Position numbers and translations under genes: made by a program. This document shows, piece by piece, positions 32,850 through 34,217 of a DNA stretch of 34,217 nucleotides. The notes beneath the pieces were generated by a model. That model was not told the origin of the DNA. It did not search any database and saw only the letters and a program-made list of their open reading frames with translations. Position 1 is the stretch's first letter. Each line of letters begins with the position of its first letter. Location: positions 1 to 34,217 of the forward strand of contig CANRTI010000012.1 in assembly GCA_947642635.1 (NCBI GenBank), read 5' to 3'. Source of the stretch: an uncultured Mycoplasma sp. (GTDB lineage Bacteria > Bacillota_I > Bacilli_A > RF39 > UBA660).

Positions 32850-32863
32850 GTAAAGCGTTTTAC
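32850..32863. promoter_or_regulatory. cre-like/LacI-type operator
   Basis: GTAAAGCGTTTTAC is a dyad with a central CG, resembling the CcpA catabolite-response element or another LacI-family operator. It lies about 36 bp upstream of the surface-protein -35, which fits carbon control of a glycan-targeting protein. Identity as a true cre is not proven. Confidence 0.5.
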
Positions 32864-33055
32864 GGTGTATTTACTGGCATTTACATCGAAAAATAATTCT
32901 TTTTTATTGTATAAAAAACTTTTTCTTAAAGTATAAGGTTAATTTATTATATTAATTTTCGATATAATATATATGGTGACATATAATGAATAGAAGGTTT
33001 GAGTAAAATATATGAAAGAATTTAGAATTATCATAAAACTTTAGATAAAAAAGAC

Positions 33056-33087
33056 AAAAAGTAATTTTTTAGTGAAAACTACTTTTT
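33056..33087 (+). terminator. Orphan terminator-like hairpin
   Basis: AAAAAGTA (33056-33063) pairs with TACTTTTT (33080-33087), ending in a T run. No convincing gene precedes it; a ten-codon frame at 33012 (MKEFRIIIKL) may be the tail of a decayed gene. The 692-bp gap 32756-33447 otherwise contains only the surface-gene promoter, the operator and the inverted repeats listed next. Confidence 0.5.
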
Positions 33088-33238
33088 TTCCTTAATAACT
33101 GTATTCTTCAAGAATAAATATTATATCTCTTTTTTTAATTGTTAACGTTTTACTTATTAATAATATTTAACTCAAAATTAGTTAATATATCAATTAAAAT
33201 AATTTCATTTTTTAAATAATAAAAAAATGATAAATATA

Positions 33239-33284
33239 CGCTCTGAAAAATAACTAGAGAAATGTCTAGTTATTTTTCAGAGCG
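33239..33284. repeat. Perfect 20-bp inverted repeat with 6-nt loop
   Basis: The arms 33239-33258 and 33265-33284 are exactly complementary (starting CGCTCTGAAAAATAACTAGA); the loop is GAAATG. TTGACA follows directly. It lies between the orphan terminator and the IS1182 remnant. It may be a bidirectional terminator or a small decayed mobile-repeat end; it does not match the IS ends I can see. Confidence 0.75.
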
Positions 33285-33346
33285 TTGACAAAGTTAATGC
33301 TCTTTTCTTTAAATAAAATTTGTTGTACAATTAATATGTAAGAACG

Positions 33347-33432
33347 CTTTATATAATTCCAAAACAAAAAGCAAACTAGTTCTTACTTTTTTTATGTATT
33401 TTTTGTTATAATATAAATGGAATTATATAAAG
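33347..33432. repeat. 14-bp inverted repeat enclosing the transposase promoter
   Basis: CTTTATATAATTCC (33347-33360) and GGAATTATATAAAG (33419-33432) are perfect inverse copies. Between them are a GTAAGAAC/GTTCTTAC pair and an extended -10 TGTTATAAT (TATAAT 33407-33412). A transcript entering from outside would fold the right arm next to the transposase ribosome-binding site; one starting inside would not, a common way for IS elements to limit impinging expression. Confidence 0.6.
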
Positions 33433-33447
33433 AAAGTTTGGTGTTGT

Positions 33448-34020
33448 ATGTTAACTATTAATAATGAAATTCAAAGTGAAATCGTATTTATGACAATGGA
33501 AGAAATTGTTCCAAAAGAAAGTTTATTTCGTAAAGTTGATAAATATATAGATTTCACTTTTATTTATGATGAAGTTAGAGAATTATATTGCGAAAATAAC
33601 GGAAGACCAAGTATAGATCCTGTTGTATTATTTAAATTAGTATTTATTCAAGCTTTAGAAGGAATAAAATCAATGAGAAAAACCTGTGAAAAAATAAAAG
33701 TTGATGCAGAATACAGATGGTTTTTAGGTATTCCATTTGGTAAAGAAACTCCTCATTTTTCAACTTTTTCTAAAAATTATGAAAGAAGATTTAAAGGAAC
33801 TGACATTTTTGAAAAGATATTTATAAACATTGTTAATCAAGCAATTAAATACAAATTAGTAGATGGAACAACTTTCTATACTGATTCCACACATAAAAAG
33901 GCCAATGCTAATAGGGGAAAATTTGAAGATAAAATTGTAAAAAGTGTCAAAGAAAGAAGAAAATGGCTAGAAGATGAAATCAATGAAGAAAGAATTAAAA
34001 ATGGTAGAAAAGAATTTTAG
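33448..34020 (+). pseudogene. IS1182-family transposase, N-terminal fragment
   Basis: 190 residues of an IS1182-type DDE transposase: the N-terminal DUF772-like part (SLFRKVDKYIDFTFIYDEVRELY abridged, GRPSIDPVVLFKLVFIQ, RWFLGIP, TFSKNYERRF) and the start of the catalytic core (DGTTFYTDSTHKKANANR, with the first catalytic Asp). Family members are roughly 450-550 aa, so more than half is missing, including the later catalytic residues. It ends in TAG after KNGRKEF, and no further transposase sequence follows in any frame I can read. Non-functional on its own. Confidence 0.85.
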
Positions 34021-34134
34021 GTGTAGTTCAATATTTTAGCAATTCTGCAATAAGAAGCAAATACGATAATATGCAAGGTTTAAATGTTCAAATAGCTTTT
34101 TTTTTATAAATGACATTGTACATTAGATTCTATT

Positions 34135-34206
34135 AACTATCTAAAATAAAATTTTTAGATAGTTCAGGTTGTAGACAAACCCCATATTAGAAAAAATATG
34201 AGGTTT
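34135..34206 (+). terminator. Paired hairpins at the end of the IS remnant
   Basis: A 12-bp stem AACTATCTAAAA (34135-34146) / TTTTAGATAGTT (34153-34164) is followed by a second one, AAACCCCATATT (34177-34188) / AATATGAGGTTT (34195-34206), with a T-rich tail. The second looks like a terminator. Together they may mark the right end of the IS. Confidence 0.55.
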
Positions 34207-34217
34207 TCTTTTGAAAA

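Overview
The window is very AT-rich DNA with strong Shine-Dalgarno sites (GGAGG, AGGTGA) and TGA used as a stop. Its gene families (VanRS-type two-component system, CmpB-like membrane protein, C39-like peptidase, LysM amidase, IS1182 remnant) are typical of the low-GC Bacillota, most likely an uncultured gut member of the Bacilli or Erysipelotrichia. That placement is an inference from composition and gene types. I see no rRNA, tRNA or CRISPR array.

The central event is one host gene broken twice. A LysM-containing N-acetylmuramoyl-L-alanine amidase starts at 1885. Its remaining parts lie at 14745-15092 and 21310-21904. Joining 1885-2156, 14745-15092 and 21310-21904 gives an uninterrupted 405-codon frame (404 aa: amidase_3 domain plus four LysM repeats). 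The two intervening blocks are site-specifically integrated elements. Each carries a large serine recombinase, and each has an imperfect-dyad attP centred on a GG dinucleotide. Element 1 is about 12.6 kb (2156-14744) and entered a glycine codon just after the zinc-binding SNHINAGG motif. Element 2 is about 6.2 kb (15092-21308) and entered the SGDT motif of the first LysM repeat.

Element 1 is a defence cassette: a ParB-like/D12 adenine methyltransferase/Fic operon, then a type I restriction system with HsdR and an unusual HsdM-HsdS fusion that has a single target-recognition domain. Next come a leader region, small regulators, the recombinase, and an unrecognised gene beside attR. Element 2 has unrelated cargo: a UPF0158 protein, a SWIM zinc-finger protein, a RhuM-family protein and an HExxH metallopeptidase. 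Between cargo and recombinase both elements carry the same module: a structured intergenic element, a ribbon-helix-helix (RHH) protein, a chain of tiny coupled ORFs, and the recombinase. The structured element has a 33-nt and a 16-nt block identical in the two copies, while the stem between them differs in sequence but keeps its pairing. It may be a switching RNA leader or a mobilisation origin (oriT). Neither element carries a recognisable relaxase or coupling protein.

The flanks are ordinary host DNA. On the left is an ABC exporter. On the right are a CmpB-like membrane protein, a C39-like peptidase beside a VanS/VanR-like pair, a frameshifted metallophosphoesterase, an XRE regulator with an unknown partner, and a 1527-aa membrane-anchored surface protein (NPCBM, transglutaminase-like, F5/8C and Ig-like modules). 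The window ends in a truncated IS1182-family transposase.
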